In this document: positions 33,294 to 45,901 of the stretch, piece after piece | Numbering within the stretch: the stretch's first letter is position 1 | Layout: every line of letters starts with the position of its first letter | From: Cricetomys ansorgei | Lineage: Eukaryota; Chordata; Mammalia; Rodentia; Nesomyidae | Direction of reading: 5' to 3' | Length of the DNA: 64,000 nucleotides | NCBI GenBank assembly: GCA_026225945.1 | Contig: JAMJFZ010001634.1 | Coordinates: 60,489-124,488 of the forward strand | The notes under the pieces: model-generated | What the model saw: the letters and a program-made list of their open reading frames with translations, nothing else | What the model was told of the DNA's origin: nothing | The model's database searches: none | Position numbers and translations under genes: made by a program

Positions 33294-36200
33294 TGGGTGT
33301 TGATGTTGGATAAAATGAAATAGTACTCTATTAAAATGCAAGTCCATAAAATAATTCTATATTTTATTCTGTCATGTTTATGAATATTTTATCAAGTTAG
33401 TATCAGAGAGGCTTTCTCCAGCCATAGATGGAAACAGATGCAGAGATCATAGACAGAAATTATACAGAGAGTCTAAATTGTAGGTCTACATCAAATCTCT
33501 GCTCTCAGACCTCAGAGAATTCCAGGGAAGTGGATTCAGAAAGATTGCCAAACTGGATGGAGGATACCAAGAGTCCAGGCCTTCTGTATGTAAACTAAGG
33601 AAGGAGTTTATGTGTTCACAGATACTGAAGCAGCAAGCGAAGGGCCTCCATGGTTTTGCACCAGCTCCTCTGCGTATATATTGTAGCTATTACTTTAATA
33701 TTTTTATGGGATTGCTGCCTTTAAGAATGACTTGGTTTCTGACTTTTGGGGCTACCCTTAGGACTGTTTTCCTCCTCTTGGGTTTCCAACTTTGACATGA
33801 TAGTTTCTGCTTTGGTTTATTTTATTTTGTTCTATTTTCTTGTTTTCTCTTAGAATCCTGGTCTGTTGTAATGAGAAACAAAAAGGGAGTGAATCCACAG
33901 GAGAGGAGAGGTTTGGAGGAAGAATAGAGTGAGGGGAAATTATGATCAGGATATTTTTTACTAGAAAAGAATTTAATTTTAATAAAAGAAAAATGATATG
34001 AAAAAATATTCTCCTTTGCTTCTAACCAGACAGATATCAAATTACTTGTCACTTCCTTCTTCTATGGAAGACTCATGTTAGGAATGATGGTCCATAGGCC
34101 CAGAATTAAATATATATGAGTGCAAAATAATGATTTTATATGTATTGTACTTTGTAGTAAACTCCGTGAACTGAGGTCAGCTCATTTCCCAAATGATACC
34201 CTGTCCCAAACACAGAAAGTAAATCAAAATTATACTCAGGTTTCTCGGGACTTCAGGGTTTTGAATATGGTTTTGATATGGTTCTAACTTTTGAAGTGAC
34301 TTTTCAGACCAGCATGACCTTACGTAGGTGAATACCACAGTGCCTTTGACTCCAAAGTGCTGAGGTTAATGGCATGTGCTAGTGTGCTCAGCAATATTCA
34401 TTTATTTGCAATTGATTGTGTTGGAACCAGTGGCAACACCAGAAATGACTTTAAGGAGATCCTATATTGTCTCGATTTTTCAGTGCTTCTTTTCCTTTAT
34501 GTTATTCTCATTTTTTATCTTCCCAGTGTGTGTGTGGAGTATGTAGCACAGGTTTTCCTCAAGCTCACAGCAATCTTCCTGCCTCTGCGTCCTGAATGTG
34601 GTGATTAAAGTATACCCTACCAGCCAGATTGAAAAATAACTTTTAAATGCAAGATACCTCTTACCTTCCTACAAAAATATTTTTTTCTCATTATTCTATT
34701 GGTAGGGGTGTTTAGCCTGTATGCACATCCTTGTATGATGTTCATGCCTGGTGACCAGGGAGGCCAGAAGGTTTCAGAACCCTGTAATATGGAGTTGCAG
34801 ATAGTAGTAGGAGCCATTTGTACTGGGAATGGAACCCAGGTGCTCTGCCAGGATCTTCAATGCTCTTAACTGCTGAGGTTTTCCCAACACAAGTTTTCTG
34901 TTCATGATAAGTATTCCTGTCCAAGGAAGCCTAGGTCACTCAGGGGTCAAACACCTATTGGTCATTAAAGAATGAAATTCTCCTTTTTATGATTAAAATT
35001 AGGCTCTGGCAGATATGAGATCCATAACTGATTATCCAGCACAGAGTGGCCATCCCTACAACCATGTAATACAACCAGCAATAATGGACTCGGCAGGTCA
35101 TATTCATACCTTTGCGCATACTCATTTATACATATTTAACAGGGAATATCTGGGAAGGGTAGATTTTGAGAAGGGATGAAGGCAGAACAAGGATGGGGGA
35201 AGTCCTGTAATACATTTTAGTTAAAATGTGTAGAAGTACATTTTAAATTAAAAAGAAATGCTACATACTGTTCAGCTGCTAAGAGCAGTAGGTGTTTTTC
35301 CAAACCAAGGTTCTGTACTCAGAAACCATATGGCAGCTAACTATCTGCTGTTACTCCAGCCCCAGGCCTCTACTGACCTCTTTTAACCATTAGTAGTATT
35401 GAACACAGACATAAGCAGGCAAACAATCATACACCAAAATATACATAAATATTAAAAAATAGAATGGAGTTCTCTACAGTGATGTGACAGGTCTGACATA
35501 GACAGCTGCCAGGAGGAGTTAAAACAAATTATTCTGGTTCTGCATGGAATCAGCTCTGGCCTAAGCAGCCTTGGTGTGTGGATAAAATAGCTCAGCTTAG
35601 CCCCCCATTTAAGAATGTAGTTCAGAATGGTGAAAGGTGCCTTTTTCCAGAATATTTCGGTATTTTTGGTCCCTATCTTTTCTATTTGTAGGTATTGTAG
35701 CATTGATAAATGAATCCTTAAGATCATATATCATGATTGACATGTAGCATCAATCTATTCCTAGGTGATGAACTTTTTAACTAATTTTTAGTTAATTTTC
35801 AGCACTATCTTGTTGTACAACTTGAACATGCCAGAAGCATTTCTTTCCATCATTTTTATTGTTTATGCATGCTCCTGCAAGACTTTGAGCTAATAATAGT
35901 GCCCCACATATTTATGCTTTTACATTGTGACCATGTTAAGAACTGGATTTTTTAACTGAGCATGCTTAGGAAAAGGAAGGCTCTACATAAACTTGTCCAA
36001 ACTATGTAAATGAAATCCTCATACTACTTTGTTGAGGAAATTTATTGCTTTGTAAATGATACCACTGCTCACTTTAACTGCTGCAGTTAGGAAATCTTTC
36101 TCAGATCTTCTGTCTTGACTGTTGTGATATCTGTTCTTGGAAGTCATATTGGCTAAATCTGCGATTGACTAAAACTTAAACAGTTGCTTACACATGTGGA

Positions 36201-36690
36201 GGATATTTCTTGATTAAAGCATTGAAGTGGAAAAACCCTTCTTTTATCTGGACCTTTTAAAGTGGTAAGATCCCTTTTTAATCTGGGGCACAGTTCTGAG
36301 GGAAGCCTGCATGTAAACAGGACAAAGAAGAAGGAATATCTCTCCATGACTACCCTAGATCTGGCTAGGGAGTTCACTCCTTTCCTGGTATTAGAGCCTA
36401 TTTCTTCATTCTTCAGAATTCTGGTATAAACTGAAGACCAACTAAGTCATTAGCCTCACTGACTGAAGATCTGCAGGATTCTTCTACTTCTCTTGGTTGA
36501 CAGCAGTTGTTGGAGAAGGTAGATCACAGCCCATGAGTCATTCTAATAAATCTGCTTTCTGCACACATATGGAGAGATTCATTTTTTAGTTCTGTTCATC
36601 ATAAAAATCTTGAATAATACTGCTCAGTGTTTTTCACCATTGCAATCAAGAAGATGTGATAGATAACAATAGTCTTCTAAAGGGATTCTT
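33294..36690 (+). repeat. R2 segment of unit 2
   Basis: Very similar to R1 (17170-20540) in gene-free sequence, including the mirrored SINEs. The GT tract is contracted to a short run near 34527. Confidence 0.82.
35268..35460 (+). mobile_element. B3-family SINE (R2)
   Basis: Counterpart of 19140-19335. Confidence 0.8.
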
Positions 36691-38988
36691 CCCTGTTCCG
36701 ATTCTCACTAATAATTCAACATCCCATGGCAGCTATACTTGTTATTATTCATTTGTCAAGAGTTTGTTTTGAATTTCCGGATGGAAACTCTTATAGGAAT
36801 GGAGCCAACATCAATTCTTCTGTGGGAGGAAGGACCCATTGAGGTGTTTGTGATCTTATTCCTGCTTTTGTCTCAGGTTATCAGAATACCCCCTTCCCAC
36901 TAGGTATAAATTAGCTGCAGTGTGAAGTCATGGGGGGAAGAAAAACTAGTTCTTTCTGACACGCTTTCACCTGACAGTGGGATCACTCCACTGCATGTTG
37001 AGTATTGGATTGTGCAAGCTAGTCACGTTATGTGCAGGAGGATTGTGGATACTGCCTACTAAGTGCAGAAAGACAATAAGGGTCAACTCTTGGAGGTCAG
37101 GGGCAAGTGCTACTGAAAAGCAACTATTGCAAGTCTGGTAAAGTCTCCCATCTACCTAAGGGCCTAAACTTGATATCTCCTGTCCCTTTTTACATTGTTC
37201 AAAGTTTATCCTGGGGCCTGACTCCCTCTAAAGAAAAATCTCAGGATGTCAGCACATGTAAAATATGAAATAGTTTATAGGTTGACTATCTTGGAGCAGT
37301 AGCCAGAGCAGGATGCAGGCAGGTATTAATGATATTTTTTTATTCTCTTGAGTAGAAGATTTATCTCTGGGAAGGCACATTAATTCTAGAACAGAACTAA
37401 CTATAGCCTTTTAGAAAAATGTTTCTGAGATAAGCTCTTTATGATGATTTAGGAGTGTTGCCTTGATCTCAGTCTGTAGCTCCATGGAGCAATGACTTTG
37501 CTCTCCCACTGATTAAGTTCTAAATTTTGAAATTAAAGGGCGGTAACACCATCGAGTTTGAAAATTACCACTCTAAGTCTATCTCACCCACAGCAAAAGG
37601 TTTTCCATGTGGAGCATAACTTCATTGAGAGTAGAGCATAAAGAATATGTAGGTAGGTTAATATATACTCTGCAGGGAGAATCAGATTTGGCAAAAGCTA
37701 GATTTCTGACTGGAGTTTAAGGCAGTCAGCAGCAGGCAGTGGTCATCATTGTGATGAGGAAGGATGAATGATTGTCATTTCCCAGAATGTATTAATCCAT
37801 GCCTTGTGAATGAGGACAGACCACATTGGTGGGCATACAATTTTGGGAGCTGAGCTTGAATCAGTGAATATTGAATTTCTAATTAGCAAACACTCCTATG
37901 CTTATCTGTGCAATCCTGGTTGACACACTTAAGTCATATCAGAGGGTTGAGACACAGGCCATGGACTGTATCTGTGTGTATCTGGTTTCAGTGTGAGAAG
38001 CTATCATTGTTCATAGGGACAAGGTAAATCACGATTTTATTAATGGCATCTTGTATACCGGGAAAGGGTCCTTTTCAATGCCTATATAGCTAAATCTGTT
38101 TTCAATAATATTTACCTTTCTAAGGAGACAGTTATTGGTATCATTTTTTTAAATTCCATTTTCTCTAATGTATCACTGCTCTAATCTCTATTTTTTTCTG
38201 TTCTCCGATGTTTCCTGGTCATCAGAGCCTACCTGAGTGTAGAATTCCAGGTAAGGGAATGCTCTTCAGCTTTGGATATGGGATGCTGCGGTGCTTGTAA
38301 CATCACTGTCCAGTGTGTGCACAGAGGATTTGCTTAGGGTGTGCAGTTAGATGACATGCTGGAAAACTGAAGGTGTCGACGCTAGACATTCTCAATGCTG
38401 CACTCCACTGTCAGGTTTGTGTTATATAAATCATACAGTTTAGGAAAAGATAGGAAATAGGTGATGAAGGTTATCATTCAGCAGTACTTGATTAGAAATC
38501 TTTCTGATGCGTGTGTGTTTGTGTGTGTTTTTCAAGACATGTTTTCTCTATGGTAACTGTGGTTGTCCTGGAACTCATTCTGTAGACCAGGGTGGCCTTG
38601 AACTCACAGAGACTGCCTGCTTCTGCCTCCCAAATGCTGGGATGAAAGGTGTGCACCACCCCTGCCTGGTTGTTTAGAATCCTTTTAACCTTCTGATCCA
38701 CTTGGCACAATCCAAGGAATTGTGATCCAGGGTTATTGAGTTCCAGGGCATGAAAGACATATCTGAGCTGGAGAGACTTCTCGGGTGTGCATGGATTTGA
38801 ATGGGTGGATAGTTTAGGTTCCCTATACCGTGGCAGAAAACAGATATTCAATTATTCTTCAACATTGTTTTGTGTTTGGACATCAGTGGGGCTGGGTTTT
38901 CCAGAAACCACAGGGAGTGTGAGGGGCTGCAGAGCAATAGAAGCAATATCTTTCCAGAGATACCTCCAGAACATAGGTTCTTTTTCCA
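36691..38988 (+). repeat. M'2 segment of unit 2, internally deleted
   Basis: At about 37138 the counterpart of ~21060 is joined to the counterpart of ~22845, removing the promoter/exon-1 module. At about 38226 the counterpart of ~23890 is joined to that of ~25285. Only the ends of M' survive and no gene is seen. Confidence 0.8.
38548..38672 (-). mobile_element. B1-type SINE in M'2
   Basis: Counterpart of 25590-25722. Its complement retains the CAGGCAGTCTCTGTGAGTTC block. Confidence 0.82.
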
Positions 38989-40194
38989 CCGGCATGCTGG
39001 ATGATGGCTCCATTCCTGTAGGAGCTTTCTTCCTGAAATTCAGGTTGATCTCTATACAAATGACTAACTAAGGATAAGTTTAGTCTCTATAGTAAGTGGT
39101 CTAGCTAGTATATCAAGTGCTGTCTACCAATAGAAAGTTGTATAATCCAGTTGTTGTTCTGTCCATAAAGCTGCTTATCTCAGCTGGTCTTCATTTACAC
39201 TCAATTGTAAAGAAGTACGCTGTAATGTACTTGCTAGCCACAGCTAGGGCATGCAGCAAAGAGTAAGGTTTCTTCTTCATATCCTGTATATAGGGTGCCA
39301 GCAGAAAGTGTGGCTCAGACTAAAGGTGGATCTTGCTACCTCAAAAGATACTGATTAAAAGTCAGTCTTCCCATGCCAACTAATTTAACGTAGAAAAAAA
39401 AAATTCCTCAAAAGTATTCCCATCTGCTTAGGTGTTAGCTAATTCCAGAAGTAGTCAGTTTTGTGCCCAAGAATAACCATCACAACAGCCAAGAAGACCT
39501 AGGACAGATTTGTTACTTGCAGCAGGCAAGAAGAGCATGGGAGTCATTTCCAAAGCAATGATTTTCCTCAACAACGGAAGCATGTGCATTTTGGGGAGTC
39601 TGGACATTTTGTGTCTATTCCTAAGCATGCTCAGTTAATAAATCCACTGCTGATCATGGTCAAAGTGTAACATCAGAGATATTTGGAAGTGTTCAAAGCT
39701 CATGTCATGTAGGAACATGTTTAAATTTTGAAAATGATGGAAAGAATTAACTTTGGTAGAATCGTCTTATACTAAGAGTTCTGAGGTGAAAATCAAGTAA
39801 ATGGTTCTGTATAAGTAGATTTATTAGGAGCCAATGCTAACTGTTGATCATGACATATAATCTAAGAGATAGATGTATCAATGCCACATTCTCACATTAC
39901 CACAATGCCATATATTCTCACATGTACAAAGGTCACAAAAGGAGAAAACATCAAGGCAAAGTCACCTATGAATAGTGTGGATGCTGTTCTTAGACAGCTG
40001 TGCTGAGTTATTTTAACCTCAGAACTAGGCTGCTTTTTCTTGTGATCAGGCTGTGTAAGAGGACAGCCACAGCTGCTTCTGTGCAGTACCAGAAGGAGGT
40101 CACTGCTGTTTGTTTTAGGGTTGTGACCTTAGTATAAAGAATTCCATTCTTTTTGTTTGTTTTGATTTTGTTCTTTAACCTTTATTTTCACTTT

Positions 40195-40283
40195 ATCTAT
40201 ATGAGTGTTGGGCAACATGTGGTAGTGTACAGTACCTCCAGAAGACAGAAGAGGACATCAGATAAAGTTAGATGGACATTACA
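40195..40283 (-). mobile_element. Truncated B3/B2-family SINE (L3)
   Basis: Only the 3' half of the element seen at 7625-7800 remains, cut by the L3 deletion. Confidence 0.7.
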
Positions 40284-40311
40284 AAACCCAGGCTATGAAG
40301 GCAGCATATGT

Positions 40312-40317
40312 GCACAC

Positions 40318-40362
<45 letters not shown>
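40312..40362 (+). repeat. CA microsatellite (L3)
   Basis: About 24 CA units, now directly beside the truncated SINE because of the deletion. Confidence 0.96.
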
Positions 40363-40363
<1 letters not shown>

Positions 40364-41443
40364 GAAAAGAAGAACAAAGCTTAAAAACAGAGGAAAAGGA
40401 ACATTGCATAGATTGAGCAATACAATATTTCTTAATGTGATACCAGCTATCTGGCCCTGGTGTCAATATATACCATCATTTCAAAATGGATATTGTGAAG
40501 CACGGTGGCACATGCCATTAATCCCAGCACATTGAAGGTAAACACAGGTAGATATCTGCTGGGAATGGAATGGCTGTGTAGATGGCTGCTTGAGACAATA
40601 CTAGCCTCTGGTGTGCCACCTCAGCAGGATAACTGGTCTACCAATTGGCCTACTATTCTTTATATGTTGTTCTTTTCTTTTTCCTTCTAAATCTTCCTTT
40701 GCTCCTGTAAAGGGGACACAGGCCAATGCCTCCATGGAATCTACCCACTAGGTAGTCCCTTGATAAGAAGAATGCTGAACCTCATGATCCTGAAGTGGAG
40801 GCCTTTTTGAGTGTCCTAAGGGCTGTTGCCCCTTTGTCAGCCTTTCTAAATGCAAGTCCACTAGGGACAAGATAAAATTATGCAAGAACTCTTCCTGGTG
40901 TAACTAACGTGTAACTATGGTACAGCTAAGTTCAGGGACAGGAATTTTCCTCCTGAGCATGTGTCTCCTGAACTGGATGGGGCTTACTGAATCCTGGAAA
41001 CAAGAAAATTTGAAAGTCAAGGGAAAAAGGAATAGATTCTGTTAATGCCAAAAATCAAACAAACAAACATATGATTGAAGTTTGTAGATATAGGGAGAAG
41101 TAGAAGAACCACAGAAAGCATAAAATGTATAAACATAAAATTTTGTTCTAGCACCTCTTTGCTGTTCTGTCTGATATGTGCTGAAACCACAAGTAGGGAA
41201 CCCAGCAAACCACCAATGAACCATTGTGTTAGAGGCTCTTTAAGAGAAAACAAGTTGAAGATGAAGCTGTTCCAGTGAAGGGTGTTCTTGCTTAGTGTAC
41301 CAAGTGAGCACAGGAATTTAGAAAAATGTAAATATGTAATTTTCCTGTGAATCTTTGAGTGTGATTGACCTTGATAAACTGTTAGATTTGCAATGTACTT
41401 TTAGTAAATAAAAGATTGGGCTGGCACATGCTCTGAAGAAACA

Positions 41444-41532
41444 GAAGAAAAAAAGCAGAATGAAGAATGAGAAAGAGAGAGAGAGAAAGGAAAAACAGAA
41501 AAAAAAGTGAGAGAGAGGGAGAGAGAATTAGA
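41444..41532 (+). repeat. Purine-rich GA tract (L3)
   Basis: Counterpart of 9513-9603. Confidence 0.85.
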
Positions 41533-42519
41533 AAATTATTAAGTAGTGATCCTGTCCTGAGATGACTAGCTATCAGTTTGTACCAGCTATTGACTCCTGA
41601 ATCAATTGGTCATGCCCATCCCAGGCAACCCTTTCTCTAGCCAAGGCTGGACCCCAGAATATATCCATGAATTTGAGGCTACCCTTGTCTATATAATAAC
41701 TTTCAAGTTAATGTCAATCAAAAAAAGATTTGAATGTTCTTATTAATAATAATAAATAAATGTAATATTTATACATATACTAATATAAAAATAAAATAAC
41801 AATAACATATAATAATGATGATGATGATAATCAGCCATGCCTGTGAGATTTTTGAATACATCCACAGTCTACTTTCACAGAGGGATTCATTCGATGAGAT
41901 TTGCTCAACTTGCAAACCTTGAGAAAGAATGCTTTTTTTCATTTTAGCACTCAGAACATGTGCTGGCTAACAATATGTTCACATAAGGCATTCTTCCTAG
42001 ATCCATTTCTAAGTATTCAAGATACCATGGAGAATACACTTTTCCTAAGTATTCATTTGTATAAAGATCGACCTGAATTTCAGGAAGAAAGCTACTATAG
42101 GAATGAAGCCATCATCCAGCTTTCTGGTGGAAGAAGAACATATCATGTTTGTGATCTGATTCCTGCTTTTCTCTCAGGGTTATCTTAAGTCCCCTACCTA
42201 CCCAGTAAAAATAGGTTGAATGCAGTCAACCTCAGCATGAAGCGATGGGGGAAAAACCAGTTCCCTAAAATCTGTTTAATCATTAATATTCTGGGGATTT
42301 TTTGACCTGGTTGACAGGGAAATCACTGCCCTGCAAGCTGTGTAAAGGGCTGTGTTTCCTAGAGGAAGTGGCTACTTGAGCGCAGGAAGGGCTACCTATT
42401 GGATATCAGGTGTAAGTGCTACTGAAATGGCCATCTCTGCAATTTGAGTAAAGACTGGGCCTGGAGTGGAAACATAGGCCAGATAACACTGTGCTGTGTC
42501 CCTTGAGTACACCCTAATC

Positions 42520-42835
42520 TTAAGGGAGGTGCTTCTGTCACTCAGGCCTCACTAGCCAATCAGGACCTTCAGGCGACCTGCTACAGGCTCTCAGCTTCAT
42601 GGCTGGTCAGGTGCTGGTCTTGGTTTTGTCTCTACCAGGAGTTGTGAGAAGAGGGCAGGCAGTCTCCAAAGCAGCGAAATGGTGAGCAAGGGGCCAGTGT
42701 CCCCAAACCGGGAGGAGTGGAAGGCTGAGCTGCAGGAGCTGGGGTGGTGGGTCCTCTGCAGAGCACATTGTGAACCAGCAGCCAACATGGCATCAGGCCA
42801 GGTTCCTGCAACTCCCTGGAGAGGACAGTGAGTGC
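42520..42835 (+). promoter_or_regulatory. KRAB-ZFP-type promoter and exon 1 of M3
   Basis: A CCAAT box is at 42556-42560 and an ATG at 42679-42681 is followed by a GTGAGCAAG donor. The YY1-like site is degraded to AACATGGCA. This is the closest copy with an intact donor upstream of the KRAB exon at 58900, 16.2 kb away, so it is the best candidate first exon for that locus. Confidence 0.65.
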
Positions 42836-43351
42836 TTACAGGCTTCACTCTGCGGGTTCATCTGCGCAGAACTTTGGGAGCAGGGCACTGTGTGTAGAAA
42901 TATCCTTGTAGTCAACAGCACTGTGATTTTGGTGTATTCAACTTATGCTGGTTGCCAAAGTCAGAGCGACCTTGCTTTTTTTTTTAGTGACTGGTGTACT
43001 TAAAACATTATTCTATAAAATCTTTTGCTTAGTAACTCTCCCATCTGCCTAAGTGGGTAGACTTGCGTTCTCCTGTCCCTATTGACATTGTTTGAAGTAT
43101 TACCTGTGGTCTGATTCTCAAAGGGACTTAATGATGAGAGCATATGTGAAATTGAAAATCCGCTCTAGGCTGGCTTTTCTTTGATCATTAGCTAGAGAAG
43201 GATGCATAGTATTAAAGTGATGTTATTATTATTACTATTACCATTATTATTACCTTAAGTATGTGAAGTGATTACTCCCTGGGAAGGCCTATAAATTCTA
43301 GAACAACTACTTGGATTTCCAGCCTTTTGGAAAATTGTTTACATGATAAGT

Positions 43352-43520
43352 TTTTGTTTTGTTTTGTTTTGTTTTTTTGAGACAGGGTTTCACTGTTGTA
43401 ACTGTAACCAATCCTGGATCTTGCTCCGTAGAGTAGGCTGTCCTTGAACTCAGAAATCCACCTGCCCTTGCATCTTGAGTGCTGGGACTAAAGGGATGTG
43501 ACACCACTGCCCAGCTCAGA
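43352..43520 (-). mobile_element. B1-type SINE (M3)
   Basis: The complement has a B1 body and an AAAAC-repeat tail. Confidence 0.88.
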
Positions 43521-44245
43521 GACCAGTTCTCTTATGCTGACTTAGGTGGCCTTGATCTTGGTCTGCAGCTCTTCAGGTCAGTGACCTTGCTGTCCTTCTG
43601 ATCAACCTTCCTAAATTCTTAAATGAAAGGGATGTACCATCACAGAGTTATATAATTGCCCATTTGAATCACAGATTCTCACTGTCCATTGCAGGAGAAG
43701 TGTTTGCAGGTGTAGCATGACTTCTGCCTTCAGAATAGAAATATTTTATTGTGTACACTTCTGGGGAAACAGGGTAGCCAGTAGCTGTGTCACTGGCTGA
43801 ATTTTAAGACAGTCAACTGCAGAGGTCACCATTATGAAGAAAGTATGACTGGTGCTACGTGAGTAATTTTGTAATTTCCTAGCATGTGTTGATTCATTGC
43901 ATGTGAATGAAGACAGAGCAGATTGATGGGTGTAGAGTTTGGGAAGGTTAGGTTGTACCAATGAGTATTGGATTTCCAATTAGGGAACCCTTCTATGCAG
44001 ATTTGTGCAGTCCTAGTTGACACAGTAAAGTCAGCTCTAAGATTTGTGACAGAGATCGTTGCTGTACTGTGTGTCAGGCTTCAGAGCTCAGCAGGTAATG
44101 TTGTGCTTAGGGGCAAGGTCAGTCAGTATCTTCTTAATGGGATTCACCATACCAGGGAAGGACCTACTGTTTATCAAAGTCTGGATAAATTTTATTTATC
44201 TTTGTTGCAGTAAATTATTGGTATCACATTAAGTTTTCATTTCCT

Positions 44246-44309
44246 TTTCTCTCTCTCCTTCTCTGTCTCTCTCAGTCTCTCTCTCTCTCTCTCTCTGTCC
44301 CTGTCTCTT
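44246..44309 (+). repeat. TC-rich microsatellite (M3)
   Basis: A CT/TCTG tract expanded at a site that is unremarkable in the other M copies. Confidence 0.9.
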
Positions 44310-44319
44310 TTGAGAGTAT

Positions 44320-44450
44320 TTTTTCTGTTGTAACTCTGACTGTCCTGGAATTGACTCTGTAGACCAGGCTGGCCTCAAATTCAGATATCTGCCTGCCTCC
44401 ACCACCTAAATCTTGGGATTAAAAGCATGCACCACAACCACTCAACAAAA
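44320..44450 (-). mobile_element. B1-type SINE (M3)
   Basis: Counterpart of 14280-14425 without hexamer expansion. It probably represents the ancestral length. Confidence 0.86.
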
Positions 44451-45678
44451 TTTCATTTTCTTTAATGCATCGCTGCTCCAGTTCCTATTTGTTTCTGTTC
44501 TCCAATGTTTCCCTATCATTAAGAATTTTATTCGATTTTTCTCATGTGCTATTTCCTTATTTGTTTCCATTTAATACAATGTCTCCTGCAGCCAGGCTTG
44601 CAAAACTCTATTATTTTGTAGAAAGACTTTGAAAACTTAATCCTGCAACTGCCACCCAGTGCTGAGGGTACTGCTCGAACTCCTTCTGGAATGGGCCTTG
44701 ACTGGTCATCCAGAAGGAAGAAGAGACCAGTGAATGAGGGACACCAACCTCTGTGCTTTTTACTGGGGACTTAGTAACACAACGGAAACTGTTTAAGAAC
44801 TGACTTCATTGACCAACATTGAAGCTGGTATAGTCGCAGTATATAAAAGAGAGGGGCAGGAGAGATGGTAAGAGTTTTCCTACTGTGACATTAGTTGGAA
44901 TTACCAGTGGGTAGTCAGGTAATCAGTTTTACTAGATTGGTAAATGTCCCGATTGGCCATTTCTTGAAGTTCACAGATGATGACAATCAAGTATCTGGAT
45001 AAAGACAAGGACTTGTTGTGAAACTAACTTACTGTTAGTAGACTAGTTAAACCAAAACATAAGATCTGGACACATTGGTTTGGCCATGCCAACCAAATTT
45101 TACTGCCTGAAAATGTGCAGTGTGTGGGAGTGGTGTGGATAATCCTTGTAGTTGTAATACAGATATCTAGTCCTTGGAGCATATGGAGCCTTAAAGCCTA
45201 TTTCATTATTTTAAAGTTTTTGAGATCGTAATTTCATCTTTCCACTTTCACTTTCCTTCCTCTATGGCTTTCAAATTCATAGGGATTTTTCTTTAATTGT
45301 CGTTACTGTTTTAATTTGACATATGTTTGACTGCTAGAGACTTCCGAGCTATGATGCAAAGGGATGTATTCCTTAGACGGAGAGCGTATAGTGGATGGTG
45401 AAAACAAAGTACCCTACACCTAGGAGGAAACTGGAAACTCTTTGAGAACTTGGAAGAATTTCTACTAAAATCCAAATTTCCCAGATTAGGGTCATGTCAG
45501 CCCCTAGGGTAGAAAGGCTGAGCTGGCAAGACTTGTGCTGTCCTTTGATGTCTGTTAAACCCGTAGGGTAGCTGTCACCATCCTGCTGCCCAGCCACATG
45601 GCCCTAGTTACTGAGTGACTCTGGGAATGCCTGACAAAGAAGAGAAACTGTCCAAGATAGCATGTGTGTTCTTTCCAG

Positions 45679-45901
45679 GATTCTCCTCTAATGCTGCTGT
45701 AGGGAGCCTTGAGAGAGACCACAAGACATGCCATGATGAGTGTGTGGGGACTCTTTCCCCTGATGAGGAGCAAGTTCGCTATGCTGCCAGACCTTATGGC
45801 ATTGGGATGGACTGTGAGCAAGACTGTGGTTCTGTTGGTCCGTGTGGTGACCGGGGCAGATGCTCTTGTCCTCTGAGCCTCCCTGAGTGTGGATGTCGTG
45901 G
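45679..45901 (+). other. Cys-rich coding-like stretch, possible exon
   Basis: An open stretch preceded by a good acceptor (TTCTTTCCAG ending at 45678) and followed by a GTAATG donor-like site. In the frame starting at 45615 it reads through CHDEC, DCEQDCGSVGPCGDRGRC and PECGC, with eleven cysteines spaced as in EGF- or furin-like modules. The homologous M1 (15690-15845), left-arm, M'1 (25140-25290) and M'3 (53758-53925) copies have frame breaks. I cannot name a parent gene. It may be a captured exon fragment or chance. Confidence 0.3.

Larger units (their letters stand above)
38989..42025 (+). repeat. L3 segment of unit 3, internally deleted
   Basis: Direct counterpart of L1 and L2. At about 40283 the counterpart of ~7697 joins that of ~8358, a ~0.66-kb loss that brings the B3-like SINE next to the CA tract. 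No gene is seen. Confidence 0.82.
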
